DNA of 64,000 nt from Protopterus annectens. Taxonomy: Eukaryota > Chordata > Ceratodontiformes > Protopteridae. The translations under genes were made by a program, and so were the position numbers. Below the pieces are notes generated by a model. That model ran no database searches, was not told the DNA's origin, and worked only from the letters and a program-made list of their open reading frames with translations. Of the stretch, positions 33,531 through 45,950 are shown piece after piece (within the stretch, counting starts at the first letter, position 1; every line of letters starts with the position of its first letter). The DNA lies in contig NC_056740.1 of NCBI RefSeq assembly GCF_019279795.1, forward strand, positions 225,115,111-225,179,110, read 5' to 3'.

Positions 33531-34139
33531 TTCTTAACTCCCTTGCTCCTCTTCACACAATTAGAATCAAATTTAATACTGCTCCCTGGCTCACTAAATC
33601 TGCCAGAGCCCTCATGAAAGACTGGGATAGGATTTGGAAAATGTGGACTAAAACTAGGACCCCTTCTCTTCTTCAGAAATATAAAGAACTCAGAAATAAA
33701 AAAATAAATCATCCATTATTACAAAATAAACTTCTATGCCAATCCTCCCTCTACTCTTAAATCAGACCCACAGAAATTCTGGAGCTCTATTAAACTGAAT
33801 CTTCATCCAGGAAACCTTTCCTTTCCTAACCCATGTCCCCAATGCAACACCTGAAGACATAGCCAACAAATTTAACAATAATTTTATAAATTCAGTAACC
33901 TCCATAATAAATTCTCTCCCCCCAGAAACAACACTAGCACCCTCACAAACTCTATACCTCTTCCAAACCCTCCTAACTCCTTCTCTCTGAAAGCAGTATC
34001 AACTAACTATGTAAAGTCATTACTCTCTAAACTTAAACCTTGCTCCCCATCTGTTGACAAGCTACCTTCTTACTTAGTGAAGATTGCCTCTGAACCTCTT
34101 GCCTATCCTGTAGCCATCGTAATCAACTGATTCATTTCT

Positions 34140-35550
34140 GAATCCTATGTCCCCACTGTATGGAAGAATTTCTTTACTCTACCCATTCACAAAGGGGGAA
34201 ATTCCTCAGTCATATCCAACTTCAGACTGATTGCCATACTCTCTCCACTCTCAAAAATCCTAGAGAAATGCATTTACAAGCAGGTAATGCATTACCTTCA
34301 CCAGGAAAACCTTCTCACACCCACACAGCATGGTTTCCATCCCAAGCATAGTACAACTACTGCACTCATATCACTCATCAACATAGTCTCCCTAGCTCGT
34401 GATAACAATAAACTTGTCTCATGCCTATTCCTTGACATTTCTAAAGCCTTTGACACTGTCTCTCACCCACTCTGTCTAGATAAACTCACTAACTTACATT
34501 TCTCTCCCCCTACTATCTCCTGGTTCTCCAGCTATCTCTCTACCCACCAGCAATCAGTTAAATGGCTCTCTGCATTATCCTACCCTCTCACTGTACAAAT
34601 GGAAGTCCCCCAAGGGTCCATACTAAGACCACTACTCTTTAATATTTTCACCAACTTGCTCTACTCCTCTTGTCCCAAGTCATCTCTTGTGCAATATGCC
34701 AATGTCTCAACTGTTATAACCATTGCTGACAACCCAGATGACCTCCACTCAACTACCCAGGCATCCTTCCACACCATTGAGACTTGGCTTAGTGATAACA
34801 AACTAATACTTAATAAAAAAAATAAGCTCCTTGTCTTCCTCCCTAAAAACATCACCACTCTCAAAAGTACATTTACCATCTTATCCCGCAATAACACTAT
34901 AATCTCAGATGAATCTAGTACTAAATTGCTAGGTGTTACAATAGATGAGCAGCTTAAGTTTGATCTCCATATTACTAACTCTGTAAAAAGAACTCATCAG
35001 AAACTTGGACACCTATTCCGTAGCAAGGAATACTTAACTAACACTGCCTGAATAACTCTCTCCCAGGCTTTATTACTCCCAACACTCCTGTACAGCTGCC
35101 ACATATTTACAAACCTAAATTCTACACTTATTTCCAAGCTTGAAATTACCTATAATAAGATTGCCAGATTTGCAGCTAACCAAACCTACAAGTCACACCA
35201 CTGCTTAGCACTACAGCAACTAGACTGGTTAGAATTCCCTCAGCTGCTGCAACTATAACAACTACAAATCATCCACCCTATCCTCTATCTACCCTCCTTC
35301 TGCCCCATCCTCTCCACTATCATATCCAAATATTCCCCTGCTAGGATGCTATGCAGCTCAAATCAAGAATTATTAGACATCTACAAACCCAAAACCAAAA
35401 TAGGCTGCCTTCTCTATAACTATAACCCAGCTACATCCTGGAACCAACTCCCCTTGGAAATAAAATCCCTCCAGCATAGCAAACGTTTCAAATTAGTCAC
35501 AAGGAAATACCTAAAAACAAAGTGGTCTTGCCACTGTAGCCAACCACCCT
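34140..35550 (+). pseudogene. Reverse transcriptase and C-terminus of the 32.6-36.2 kb LINE
   Basis: The longest intact frame is 34287-35051 (254 codons). It reads LLTPTQHGFHPKHSTTTALI, LFLDISKAFDTVSHPLCLDK (motif A), VPQGSILRPLLFNIFTN (motif B) and SLVQYANVSTV at the motif C position, then KLLGVTIDEQLKFDLHI. Motif C, normally YADD, is YANV (encoded at 34695-34706), so the catalytic aspartates are lost. The upstream frame from about 34150 holds WKNFFTLPIHKGG and the downstream frame from 35346 holds SWNQLPLEIKSLQ. The protein is truncated by TGA at 35049 and is not functional. Confidence 0.88.
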
Positions 35551-36165
35551 GAAACCACCATCCTTTCAACTATTTCACCACCTCATTCTTAATGTATCTC
35601 TAACACTATTCCTCTGCCTCTTCTACCTCTTCCCTTCCTCTATCTCCAAACACTCTTAATTCTTACAGTCTCAAAACAACCTACCTGTCTAGTCTGTCTC
35701 CTATACTCTCCCCTACATCTCCTACTAGCCATTCTTTCTTTCCTTTCTTGTTTTCAAACTCCTATACAACTAGATCCTACCCACTTTAAATAAGCATCTG
35801 CCTAACTATTAACTCATTTTGCTCTAAGCAGATTAAATAATATTGTAACTAGTCACATTTTCTTCTGCTAATTGTTTAAAACCTTGTTTGTAACAATGTA
35901 CATACTTGTCTGCCAATTGTTAATACTCTGTATAGTTGAATTGCCTGAGGAGCTTTTTTTCTCTCCAGGTCTCTGCTTGTAAGATCCTATAGCTGAGTGT
36001 TACTACTATGTTACTAAAATTTAATAAATTGTTTTCTAGTCCTGAGGAGCTTTTCTCCCCGAGTCTCTGCTGAAAATGAGCCAAAAGCTCAGCCAGACTA
36101 ACCCGGTTAACAAATGTAAAATAAATGTAAAATAAATAAATAGAATAAATAAATAAATAATTAGT

Positions 36166-36739
36166 TGAAAATGTTATGGAAGATATTTGTGAAGAAGAAG
36201 AAGGTGGTATTATGGGGAAACAATTGAAGTAGTGAATGTAAAAAATACTGGAAAGTATGGAATAAATGAAGAAGGGGATGGTAAACTGACAGAAAAGACT
36301 CAGATACAAGTTATAAATAAGTATGCAGTATGAGAAAGTGATGAAAGAAGGGAGGGAGAGTTAGAGACAGTAGAAAAACAAGACCAAAATGATGAAAAAA
36401 ATAAGGAGGGTTAGGAGAAGAAACAGATAAAATAAAAACTGGAAGTAAGAAAAGTGAAAAGAAAGGAAAAGGATGATATATAAATACTGGCATTAAATGT
36501 AAATAGTATATAAAATGATATCAGGAGATTACTAATGATAAATGCTGCAAGAAAGTATGGCATTAGTTTGCAGTTCTACTGTTTTGGTTCAGTTCCAGTG
36601 GACTGCTTGCCCAGTATCACTGTATTGCTATACATGACTGCATGCTGCAGTGGTAGTCCATAATCTGTTTGCCATTATGTGATGCGGCTGCATATTCCAC
36701 AGCAGTACTTTGCCAAGGTGTTGCATGTGGTGATGTAAT
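36166..36739. other. Spacer, nothing recognised
   Basis: Purine-rich sequence after the LINE tail (GAAGAAGAAGGTGG near 36.2 kb, many GGAAA words), then mixed DNA. No ORF or repeat family was recognised. Confidence 0.45.
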
Positions 36740-36888
36740 ATAGCAATAACCCATGCCTGGGTGTGAGTAATGCTGGATTTGCCCACGGTTGGTGTGGTTT
36801 GGTCACGAGGGCGAAGCCCGAGTAACCAAACAAAGACAACCGTGGGTAAATCCAGCATTACCCACACCCAGAAGTGGGTTATTGCTAT
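36740..36888. repeat. 149 bp hairpin with GGGC-GAA-GCCC tip
   Basis: Left arm ATAGCAATAACCCATGCCTG onward through AATGCTGGATTTGCCCACGG, and right arm the complement through CCGTGGGTAAATCCAGCATT to GGGTTATTGCTAT. An inner pair (TTTGGTCACGAGGGC with GCCCGAGTAACCAAA) closes the loop at GAA. Almost every base pairs, so a cruciform or RNA hairpin is possible. It is likely the left part of a MITE. Confidence 0.9.
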
Positions 36889-36962
36889 TATACAATGACA
36901 TTATTTATGAAAAAAAAATTACTTTTCTTAAATAATGGCATTGTATAATGCCTCCTTGCTGC
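36887..36962. repeat. AT-rich inverted repeat next to the hairpin
   Basis: ATTATACAATGACATTATTTA (first 20 bases quoted elsewhere) at the left pairs with TAAATAATGGCATTGTATAA at the right around an A/T-rich loop. CATTGTATAAT appears again at 37391-37401, which could mark the far border of the composite element. Confidence 0.75.
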
Positions 36963-37003
36963 CCTTCCACAGCTGTTTGGTATTCTGTGGCAGTTCTGAT
37001 GTG

Positions 37004-37329
37004 CTTTTTACAAACTGCCTCGCTATGTTAAAGGAGTTTAATATAGCGAGACAGCTTTAAAAAAAGCAATGGAAAATCTCCGTTGCTTTTTTTAAAACTG
37101 TCTCACTATGTTAAACCCATTTAACATAGCAAGACAGTTTTGAAAAAAGCAACGGAGAAAGCAAGATCTCTGTTGCTTTTTACAAAGTGTCTCGCTATGT
37201 TAAAGGAGTTTAACATAGCGAGACAGTGTGTAAAAAGCAACAGAGATCTTGCCTTCTCCATTGCTATAGAAAAGAGTTATACTAATGGAAAAAGTCTGGG
37301 CGACCGGACCTTTTTCCATTACTATAACT
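37004..37329. repeat. Four consecutive hairpins sharing a TGTCTCGCTATGTTAAA module
   Basis: Hairpin 1 (37004-37067) and hairpin 2 (37080-37156) both use GTCTC(G/A)CTATGTTAAA and its complement, flanked by GCTTTTT/AAAAAGC. Hairpin 3 (37147-37265) extends the same module to about 119 bp, with CAAGATCTCTGTTGCTTTTT and complement. Hairpin 4 (37274-37329) pairs GAGTTATACTAATGGAAAAA with its complement around GTCTGGGCGACCGGAC. All are non-coding. The repeated use of one stem sequence points to a MITE family that grew by internal duplication. Confidence 0.88.
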
Positions 37330-37409
37330 CTGATCTACAACATGCACGCTGACCAATCAGCATGCACATTTTGGAATATTAATGGGGGGGGTCATTGTAT
37401 AATATGTTT

Positions 37410-40400
37410 TATAACACCTGCCTACCATTAGAATACTATTTTGTATTCTCTTTGTACTAATTTGTTCTGAATGCAAGTTACTTGCTGTTTTGGATTTATT
37501 GCATTATTGTTTCATTTGATGTGCTGCAATATTAAGTAACATGATATATATTAATTCCATCATTCTGCCTTTTCCATGTGTTGATACTGATTTTTTGTTG
37601 TAGACCCATTTTAATTTTTATTTTACCAAGTGGCGTGTTGGTCTCCAGCATATGGTATGTAATTTTGGTTATAGAATGTGGTAAGACTGTATGTGGCATG
37701 ACTTGTCAAATAAGTCATATTCTTTGTTATTTAGCACTTCTTAATTCAGCATCTTTCTTTTGAACTGTATCTTTGTTGTTCTTACTGCTTGCCAAGTGGT
37801 GGTATCATGTGTTCCTGTATTTGCCTACTAATTTTAGAATACAGTTACCCTGTTATACATCATTTATATCCTCATGAAGCTTATTTTTTCTTGTAGATTA
37901 TTTAAAGTATATGCTGAATCAGTGCTTAAGCCTACTGCTGTAAAACATAGCACAAGTCCTTTGTTATATTGCCCATTTTATCTCAGTTCAGCTCAACTTT
38001 ACGTACAGTACTTTATCACAAAGCTGTTTATGAAACAGATGAAATTCATACAAGACAAATGATAACCATCACTTATGTAAAAAAAGCTAAAGTATACACT
38101 AGAAATAAATGTCAACAGAAAGATAAAGCAAAGAGTACTAAAGTACTAACTGAAATAATAATCTACAATTATAAACATAACTGTGACAAGCAAAGTGAAA
38201 TATAAAATTGTACCCAAGTTTGAATATTCACTTTGGTGTTATTGTTATAACTTTTTTCCCACTAAAGTTCTTTTTTTACCAATTGAGTCTCTTTTGTAAA
38301 TGTGACTATGCCCAGCACAATGATTCTTGCTTAGAGGACAAACTGCCCCTTACAACATCCTGTCTATAGAGTAGATGCAGTACGACAAAACCATCCTGAT
38401 CTGATGACTACAGGCACGGATCAAAGAACTCTCAATCATCTTAGACAGTACTATAATGGAACAGGCAAATAGATTATGTTTGGGATTTGGAGTTGTTAGT
38501 AAACTGGTATAGTATAAGCTTCATAAACATAATCTGGTTCATAAGTTGATAAGTAGGTAATACCAGTCTGGTGAATGGCTTGCACCTACAGAACACTTGA
38601 AATATACCTGTGCCACTCCTGCCTTTGTCCCATGGATTACACCCTTCACCTACTGATAGGTCAATAACTAGTCTCCTCTTTGATGCACTCCACTTGGCAG
38701 TAACATGAGTCTTCCATAAACATCTAAAACACAAGCTAATAATCTAGCAGCAATCAAGAATTTGGCACCAGGGAGACCAGCTCGGAGCTGGTATACACAA
38801 AGCTTACACCATTTATTAATCACCATCTTCATTTAATATGCTATATGAGTCCTTGGAGCTAAAGATGCTGCCAAGACCTGTTATGACAACTAAACTTTTC
38901 ACACCTAAAATTCAATATTTTTTCAAGATAATTATTCTGTTTCAATTAAATGCTGATGCAGAAAAATAATTTCCAAAATGTTTGCATCTAGGCTTCACAC
39001 CAGTTTCAGATACTTAAACATTTAAGTCTTAAATAGGATTCATAAAACTGCTTAAATCTGCACATTACTTGATTTTCTTCTGACCGTTACTTGGATGGCA
39101 AACTCCCTGGAAGCTACTACAGCACCTGTGGAATTACTGACTGATACAGAAAGTAAGCCAGTATTTAAAATGAGATTATATAGAAATATTTAAAATCATA
39201 GGAGAAGGTCCTCACATCGCTAAGCAGAAGGGAACATTGCACTACAAACAATTACTTGGAGTCATTATAAATATGCTAGTCACTCTCCAGTTTCTGCAGG
39301 AAAGGATAGAGCACAGGGCTATGTCCTCTCTCCATAACTTTATACACACATCCTTGGATCTCTAATAGCTTCATCAAGTCTATACTTCTCTTATGGTCCT
39401 CTAGCCATCCCAGTGGAAAAGTAAAGAGTGCATACTTACCTATTTATTTATTTATATAGGCATTTCATTATCAGGCAAAAGGGTAACTCATGTAAATCCG
39501 TAAAAGCACATCCAGCAGGAAAGAACAGTAATTGAACAGCTAGCAGTGTAAATTAATGAACAAGAAACTATATGAACTCCAAAACTACAATAAACGGACA
39601 GAAAAATAAAGCGATAATGCACAGTATTACACAATAAAACAACCCGATTAACTTTGACATGACTATGTGTGAACAGCTTGCCAGGGGAAAACAGTAGTGT
39701 TTTCATATTGTTAGACAAGCGGGCACTACACTTCCTGCTACCTCCTGGTACCTACAATTGTTTAAAACTCTGGAGTAACAAACTGAAAATTCAAAGAAAA
39801 AAGGGGACAGCAGCAACCTTACAATTCTGCAAGCAGTTAAATCAAAATGTGTATTAGCTGGAAAAACTTTCCTGAATATAACTTATCTGATATAAGTACT
39901 AGCAGAATATATTTGACAAACAAATGACTTGTGAGAGTAAATGCAATGAAATCTGTGGCAATTCCTGACTAGGAAAGGTGACTTCTATTTTATTTATAAA
40001 TTCATAGTGGCAAAATATCTTTTGAATTGGTCTTCTTTTCCTGTATGAAAAAAAATGTTCTGATATGAAAAGGATGTTTAAAATGAATCACTGTAATCTC
40101 ACTCCTTTGCATTGAAAGTCTGACAAGAAGAAGACTAAAATGTCAGAAATGTAATTTATTTGTCAAAAAAGAGTTAAGTGGTGAAGATGTAATTTCTTTG
40201 TCAAAAAACAGTAAGTGGTGAAGACAAGAATGATACATTTTCTCAATAGATACATTTTAGCAAAAAATGAGCTTAAATTATTATGTTAAAAAGGTAAAAG
40301 ACATAACCGTGTTACATACCAAATTGGTTTTTCTTTACCTGCCTCAAGAATGAAAAAGGTTTATGCTACCTGCCACCATCATCTGCATGTGTGGCCACAT

Positions 40401-40418
40401 TTTTTTATGATCATATGG
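37410..40418. other. Long spacer, nothing firmly recognised
   Basis: About 3 kb of AT-rich DNA with only short frames (under 90 codons) that match no family I know. There is no palindrome or tandem array of note. Simple A/T-rich patches (TATTTATTTATTTATATAGG near 39440) may be old LINE tails. It could hold decayed elements beyond recognition. Confidence 0.4.
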
Positions 40419-40470
40419 GGTGTAATTCAATAAACCCTACACGGAACAATTCTCCATAAAGGAATAGTGG
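40419..40470. repeat. Candidate left terminal repeat of the Harbinger-type element
   Basis: GGGTGTAATTCAATAAACCC followed by TACACGGAACAATTC and GGAATAGTGG. The complement of 52673-52712 reads GGATTTAATAAACTCTGTGT and then GGAATAGTG. Identity is partial, with mainly C/T and A/G differences. Confidence 0.4.
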
Positions 40471-40904
40471 TAAGGCTCGAACACAGAACATGACTGATGA
40501 GCAATCCAGGAAACAAGGCTTGGGGCGTGCACGAGCTTCCTTATACCGTGCAGACATGGAGGTGTTAGCGGAAAGAAAATCACTTCATCTGCTGGTAAAA
40601 AACATGCAAATGAGGTGATTTTGCAATTCTGCAAGCATAAAGGTACCCGTAGAGGTGCTGTGTAAGTCTCCAAAATGTACGCAGTTACAAACTGTGTACC
40701 GGAGGATAAAAATTAAACAGGGGCTGTAACAGCCCAAATAAAAGGTGGTATAATGTGCAGTATGCATGGAAATGGCCAAAACTATGGCCAGTGAATTAAA
40801 AAAGTAATGCAATATATTAAAAATTAAACTTTTTCTTTAATATATATGCCACATTTAAAAGGCGTGCAGCAATGCACAAATATGCTATTTTGCAAAAAAA
40901 AAAT

Positions 40905-40936
<32 letters not shown>

Positions 40937-41268
40937 GTGGAAAATATGAAATTTACAGCTATGCAAAGTTATTGCATTATAGTGGCCAGCATGCAGAGTC
41001 ATACAATGGCAGGTTATAGTGGTTGCTAAGGACATAGGCCCTGGTGTAGTGCAGTATCCAAGGTATATGCAATTAGGTGTATGTAAATGAGGCAAGTTTA
41101 CTGAATAGCAGAATGGGCCACCATGTCCGCAGATACTAATGTGTAAGGGCTAGTACCATGGTAGTGTAGGCTGAAGAGACAGCTGATGTGAAAAGGGTGT
41201 GTATCATGGTATGTGTAAGCAGATTGGAGCTTAGCAGCATCTGTTTGCTCTCAGCTAAGCACAGTTAA

Positions 41269-41282
41269 GCGGGGGGGGGGGG
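41269..41282. repeat. Poly-G run
   Basis: A run of about 13 G between two AAGC words in the left subterminal cluster. It is simple repeat expansion. Confidence 0.9.
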
Positions 41283-41682
41283 TCTGAGGCTGCTAAGCTG
41301 TACATAGCTGGTTAAAGAAAAGCTAAGCATGACCATGTACAGGGGAGGGCCCTTTCTGCTCAGCAATGTTTACACTAGCTCTATGCGTTATTCCACCGAG
41401 CACCAAAGGGCTTATCAGTGGAAGAAATTAAAACAAAAAAGGAGGGGGGGTAGCCTGGGAAAGCCAATCAAACATAAATGACTGATAAGCCCTGTTCCAC
41501 TGACACTGGCCCATTCAAAACCCTTACTAATATAGCTGGCAGGTAGAATGTATCCGAGTCAGGCAATCACACAGGCTGCATCTGCAGCACACCAGTATAA
41601 AGTATGCATACACTCTTCAGTCTGATTTTTCCCACATAATCTGCACCATTGGAGTACACACTTGGGAATTTTAACAGACAAA

Positions 41683-42825
41683 ATGATAGGTGCTGCTGTT
41701 GTTCTGCTACATCTGTATGTGTTAGAGGTTGAAGTCAGTGATGATGATGATGCTGACAATAGGCCCAGACTGAGGAGGAGAAGAGTCTTCAGGCCAAGGG
41801 TAACTTTTCAGGGGCTACATGAGCTTTAGATAGTAGAGTACTACAGGGTGGACAGGAACATACTACAGCAACTCACTGAGCTCTGCTGGCCTCACCTCAG
41901 ACCCAGAGCCAACAGAGGGGAACCAATCCCAGTGGAAACAAAGGGATGTGTATCCTTAAGAATATTAGCTACAGGTACCTTCCAAAGACCTACCGGGGAC
42001 ATCATGGGGATCTCAAAGGCATCCGCATCCAGGGGAATCCACCCATTCCTGGATGTCATGCTAACACATGCCAGTGAGCACATTTATTTCCCCAACACCC
42101 TTGAGGAGAGTATCAGCAATATGTATCTCTTCCACCATGTAGCACACTACCCAGAGGTACTGGGTACCATAGATTGCACTCATGTGCACATCAAAGTACC
42201 ACCTGGTGAGGAGGGTAGAGTCTATGTCAACTGCAAGGGGTATCACTCCATCAACTGCCAGGTCATGTGCAATGGCCAGGGCAGTATCATCAGTGTGTGT
42301 GCTGGCAGCCCTGGCAGTTATCATGACTCCCACAGCTGGCACGCATCACAGCTGTACCAGACATTTGCCAGAGGGGACATCCTATAAGTCCATGTAGTGC
42401 GGGCTGCTGGTTAAGCACTGAAACTGTGGATGATGACCCCATCAGAAATGCACACACACCAACTGAAAAATGCCATAATTAGGCACATGCACAAACTAGG
42501 AACATTGTAGAGCATGTAGGCTGCTCAAGTCATGGTTCTGCTGCCTTGACATATTTGGTGCAGCCATGCAGTACTCTCCAGGCACGTGTGCACACATGTC
42601 CATAGTATCTACCATGCTACACAGTATGATCCTATGGAAACAGCTGTGGTAGGAACATCACAGGGAAGGGACACACAGCCCCTCACCATTGCCAAGGTCC
42701 CACAGGCACAGGGGGACTTGGAGGAGGAACCCCTTGAGCTTGTCCCTGTAGGCAGATGTAGACATGCCCAGTACTCACTGGCCTTGGCAAAGAGGCAATG
42801 CATAGCACATACACTGACACCCTAG
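41683..42825 (+). pseudogene. Harbinger (HARBI1-family) DDE transposase, frameshifted
   Basis: A DDE nuclease that would cut and insert the element. The first ATG in frame is at 41683 (MIGAAVVLLHLYVLEVEV, then an acidic stretch and RPRLRRRRVFRPRVTFQGLH). A TAG near 41827 breaks the frame. The main frame 41848-42387 shows VDRNILQQLTELCWPHLRP, MGISKASASRGIHPF, VLGTIDCTHVHIKVPPGEEG (first catalytic D, codon at 42172), YVNCKGYHSINCQVMCNGQG and AGSPGSYHDSHSW (second D near 42324). After a stop the C-terminus continues in other frames: RNIVEHVG (catalytic E region, 42501), CLDIFGAAMQYSPGTCAHMS (42542) and VPQAQGDLEEEPLELVPVG to 42825. At least three frameshifts or stops are present, so it is inactive. 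Confidence 0.92.
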
Positions 42826-43770
42826 GGGCCCAGGGACTGACACCTCACTCTGACTCACATACACACAGTAAAGTGGATGTCAGCCACATCACACTACCTA
42901 TACCTTACCATGTATAGGCTGTGTACTGCGTGCATCCGACAGAGTCAACCCTGAAGCACTGTTCTCTCAACTGCTGCTGGCACAAGATATGTCACTCTTA
43001 TTAACAATAAATGAATAGGGTAGTAGACTGTGGTAGCATATGTATGGTATTGCAGCATGTATGCATGGGAATGGAGTGGGTTACCAGGATAGCACCAGAC
43101 ATCGGACAGCTATGTGGGACAACAGGAACTCTCTCCAAAATACTGGCTGCCCCACAATATGCAGTAGGCCCTAAGCTAGCAAAACCCACTGCACTATGTG
43201 AGGGACTTACAAACAGTGGGGTCATAGGACAAATGCATGGATGTCAATGTTGGAGTCCCATACATAGCTCTAAACCTCTTACAGCAAGAAATCTGTCATA
43301 AAGAAATGTGTAGGAAAAGCCCAAAAACAGGGACAAGTCTTAAATATTGGTCTTACAAACATAGAAAATTGATAGACTAACAGGTGTTGCAATAGCATGA
43401 ATTCTCTGAAGGGCAAGAAGTCTGAAACTTAAATGTCTGTCATTACATTCTAGCATCAGTCTTTAATGATTTCACTATTATTTTCCACACAACCACAATT
43501 TTATGAAAAAGGGACCCAAAACATGAGCCTAACATCTGGACAGTCTGTGAAGATGTGTACAGTTGAGAGGTATGCCCCCTCCCCCCAACGCACCCGTGTT
43601 CACATAGAACTGTAGTAACATTTATGTTTGTAAGGTAATAGTAGCAGAACACACATTTCCAGGGCTGTCACAATCAACTTGATAACTTGTTCCATTTCTA
43701 CAATATGCAGGGGTCAATGTGCTATGTATGTTTGTGGTTAATAGTGTCAGGAAGTAGACAGCACTTACTG
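42826..43770. other. Non-coding part of the Harbinger-type element
   Basis: Mixed sequence after the transposase. A 96-codon plus-strand frame (43011-43301) has no recognisable motif. No repeat was noticed. It may contain the transposase 3' UTR. Confidence 0.4.
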
Positions 43771-43771
43771 G

Positions 43772-43850
43772 TGGCTGTTGTAGCTTAGTGGTCTAAATAC
43801 AGTACTGTGGTTGAAAGGATCCATTGTTCGAGACTGGCAGTGCTAACTAT
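43772..43850 (+). mobile_element. tRNA-like unit (SINE head)
   Basis: GGCTGTTGTAGCTTAGTGGT contains TAGCTTAGTGG, an exact pol III A-box pattern. TTGTTCGAGACTGG about 37 bp later fits the B-box GGTTCGANNC. Acceptor-stem pairing is poor, so it is a tRNA-derived repeat and not a working tRNA gene. Confidence 0.7.
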
Positions 43851-45299
43851 TTTGCATGTCAGCTACACCAATGGTGGGAGTTGCATACACTGTCCGGAAG
43901 TCAATATTTGTTACTGCTGGACAATGGAGGGATAGGGGACCACACATATGGACAGTACCCAGCTCTGCGTAACCTACACAGTGCCTAATACAACAGCAGA
44001 TTGTGACAAATCAGTCTAGTGCCAGGATATAAAGGCTGACACATTACTGTGCCAGTAATGACAACTAGTCAGTGGGCACCATCCTTACCCCTGGAATGAC
44101 AGGGTGTCACAGAATGTCCACATATATGCCTCATATATCTGTTCTGCTTGTCATAAAATTGCATTTGCCTGGCAAACTATTTGCAAACCAATAAAGGTTG
44201 GTTGATGTGAAAACATCAGTGACAGACAGTTAAGTTGCAGATGTCATACCATTAAGTAAATGTAAGCTAATACAAAACCATTCTACCAACTGTGTATTTT
44301 TGGAAGAGCAATATTAACACCCTGCCCCCATGTCTGGGCCTGTGTCTGACTGTTATATATGGGCCTGCCCAGATGTCTGTCTGTAAGAGTTTGAGAGCTA
44401 TGGCCAACATATAGCCTTATAATAACAGTGCAACACAAACCATCTGAGGACCACAGCAGATGTATGGGGATAGACAACCTGCTAAACAGGTACAGTCATA
44501 GGTGTGAAGTCTGTAACCCTGTGTGTGATGTTACAACTTCTACCCCACTCACACCATAACTACAAATACATAACAGTAGTAACTGTGGACAAAGGCTGTG
44601 ACTGGACTACAGAAGGACAAAGAGACACATATGAGGGGAAGGGGAACCACTGGCCAGACAAACATAGAATGTGCATATTAGAACAATTTGTGCTGTAACA
44701 TAGTTCCCTGCAGTGTATGGAGTCAGTAAACAAATGTCTGTCAGTGCTTTCTCACATTACTCTATACTGATCTGCCACTGACATGCCAAGAAATCACAGA
44801 GCTATGTAGAATATACCACACATATTATGGAAAACTCTGCTCAGTCTAATGCACTCTGTACCCACCTCAGGATATGACTCAGTTAATAAGCATAGCACAT
44901 AGTCAGGAGATCCCTCAGTGAGTATATCACTGAGGTGCTGGACTGTTTGCACAGGTTCATCAGCCAATCGACTGTAGCACACACAATCCTGGACCAGAGT
45001 ACAGGTAGCTCTGGACTGGAGTCCCACTGTTACTAATGAAGGTCATACTGGGCATGCTCCTACACTTAGGGAATTACAGCCCATGTCTAAACCCAGATCT
45101 GATTATAGAACTGTGTTGTCCATATATGCCTTTGCATACACACAGCTATGTACACCTTAACTGTCTCTCACCACCCCAATCAGACAGGATTACCATCATT
45201 TATCTGTATGTGGCACATATAAGATATATCTGCATCTGATGAGTGTGTATATATAGGTAACATATACAAATATACCAATTATAGACAGGCAGATACAGG
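43851..45299. other. Non-coding interior, nothing firmly recognised
   Basis: About 1.45 kb with only short frames. Words such as CATATATGCC, TGTAGTGCA and CACACTG recur but no clear repeat unit was resolved. Confidence 0.4.
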
Positions 45300-45320
45300 G
45301 GGAGAGAGAGAGACAGAAAC

Positions 45321-45355
<35 letters not shown>

Positions 45356-45383
45356 TAGAGAGAGGGATAGAGAGAGAGAGAGA
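45300..45383. repeat. (GA)n microsatellite
   Basis: GAGAGA runs with occasional GGATAGAGAGAGGGATAGAG interruptions. It gives the SLSLSL frame on the minus strand. Confidence 0.95.
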
Positions 45384-45522
45384 CACCCTGAAAGGCATAC
45401 AGTGAAGTACTGGTGCAACCATTTGCACACCAATTGTAATCGGTGGCACGTGCAAGTAAGAAGGTGAGCTCCATTGTGTAATAGTAGTGAGGCAGGGGTT
45501 GTAATCTCACATCACCTGCCTT

Positions 45523-45525
<3 letters not shown>

Positions 45526-45592
<67 letters not shown>
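45526..45592. repeat. (GT)n microsatellite
   Basis: An almost pure GT run of about 67 bp after the first tRNA-like unit. The VCVCVC and HTHTHT frames are artefacts of it. Confidence 0.97.
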
Positions 45593-45594
<2 letters not shown>

Positions 45595-45857
45595 CTGTAT
45601 CTATGACATTTACAGCAGAATACACATGCCCAACAGGCCAATGTCTGTGTAATGGTCACCCATTTTATGGGCCTGATACCAGTGTCATCCACAACAGTGG
45701 CCTACCTCTCAGTAGCTACTGATGTCATCCACCCCAACAGTAGTGTTAGACACTCATCACATGAGTAAGCCTCATGGTCCATACGATAAGTACTTAGCAC
45801 TATAGTGTAGACAGTTAGACAGGTAGTGGTTCTAATCCTACCAATGTCAAGTCACTT

Positions 45858-45858
<1 letters not shown>

Positions 45859-45948
<90 letters not shown>
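45859..45948. repeat. (GT)n microsatellite
   Basis: A GT run of about 90 bp, the longest in the window, after the second tRNA-like unit. Confidence 0.97.

Positions 45949-45950
<2 letters not shown>

Larger units (their letters stand above)
32640..36165 (+). mobile_element. Nearly complete CR1/L2-like LINE (family B), inactivated
   Basis: About 3.5 kb. An AP-type endonuclease (32.74-33.4 kb), RT (34.14-35.05 kb), C-terminal region (35.05-35.55 kb) and a 3' UTR with GCTGAAAATGAGCCAAAAGC and a tail AAATGTAAAATAAATAAATA follow one another in the expected order. The C/T/A-rich coding strand is unlike the surrounding DNA. The 3' end layout is shared with the minus-strand copy at 22935-24260. There is no clean target duplication and no ORF1 that I can assign. 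Stops and frameshifts break both domains. CR1, L2 and Rex1-like clades are all possible. Confidence 0.82.

Noticed and set aside
40437..41095. Host exon in the 78-92 codon minus-strand frames
   Set aside because: They overlap the candidate terminal repeat and A/T-rich DNA, and no protein motif is seen.
43772..43850. A functional tRNA gene with excellent A-box
   Set aside because: The acceptor ends do not pair and there is no T-run terminator directly after the B-box. A tRNA-derived repeat is the simpler explanation.
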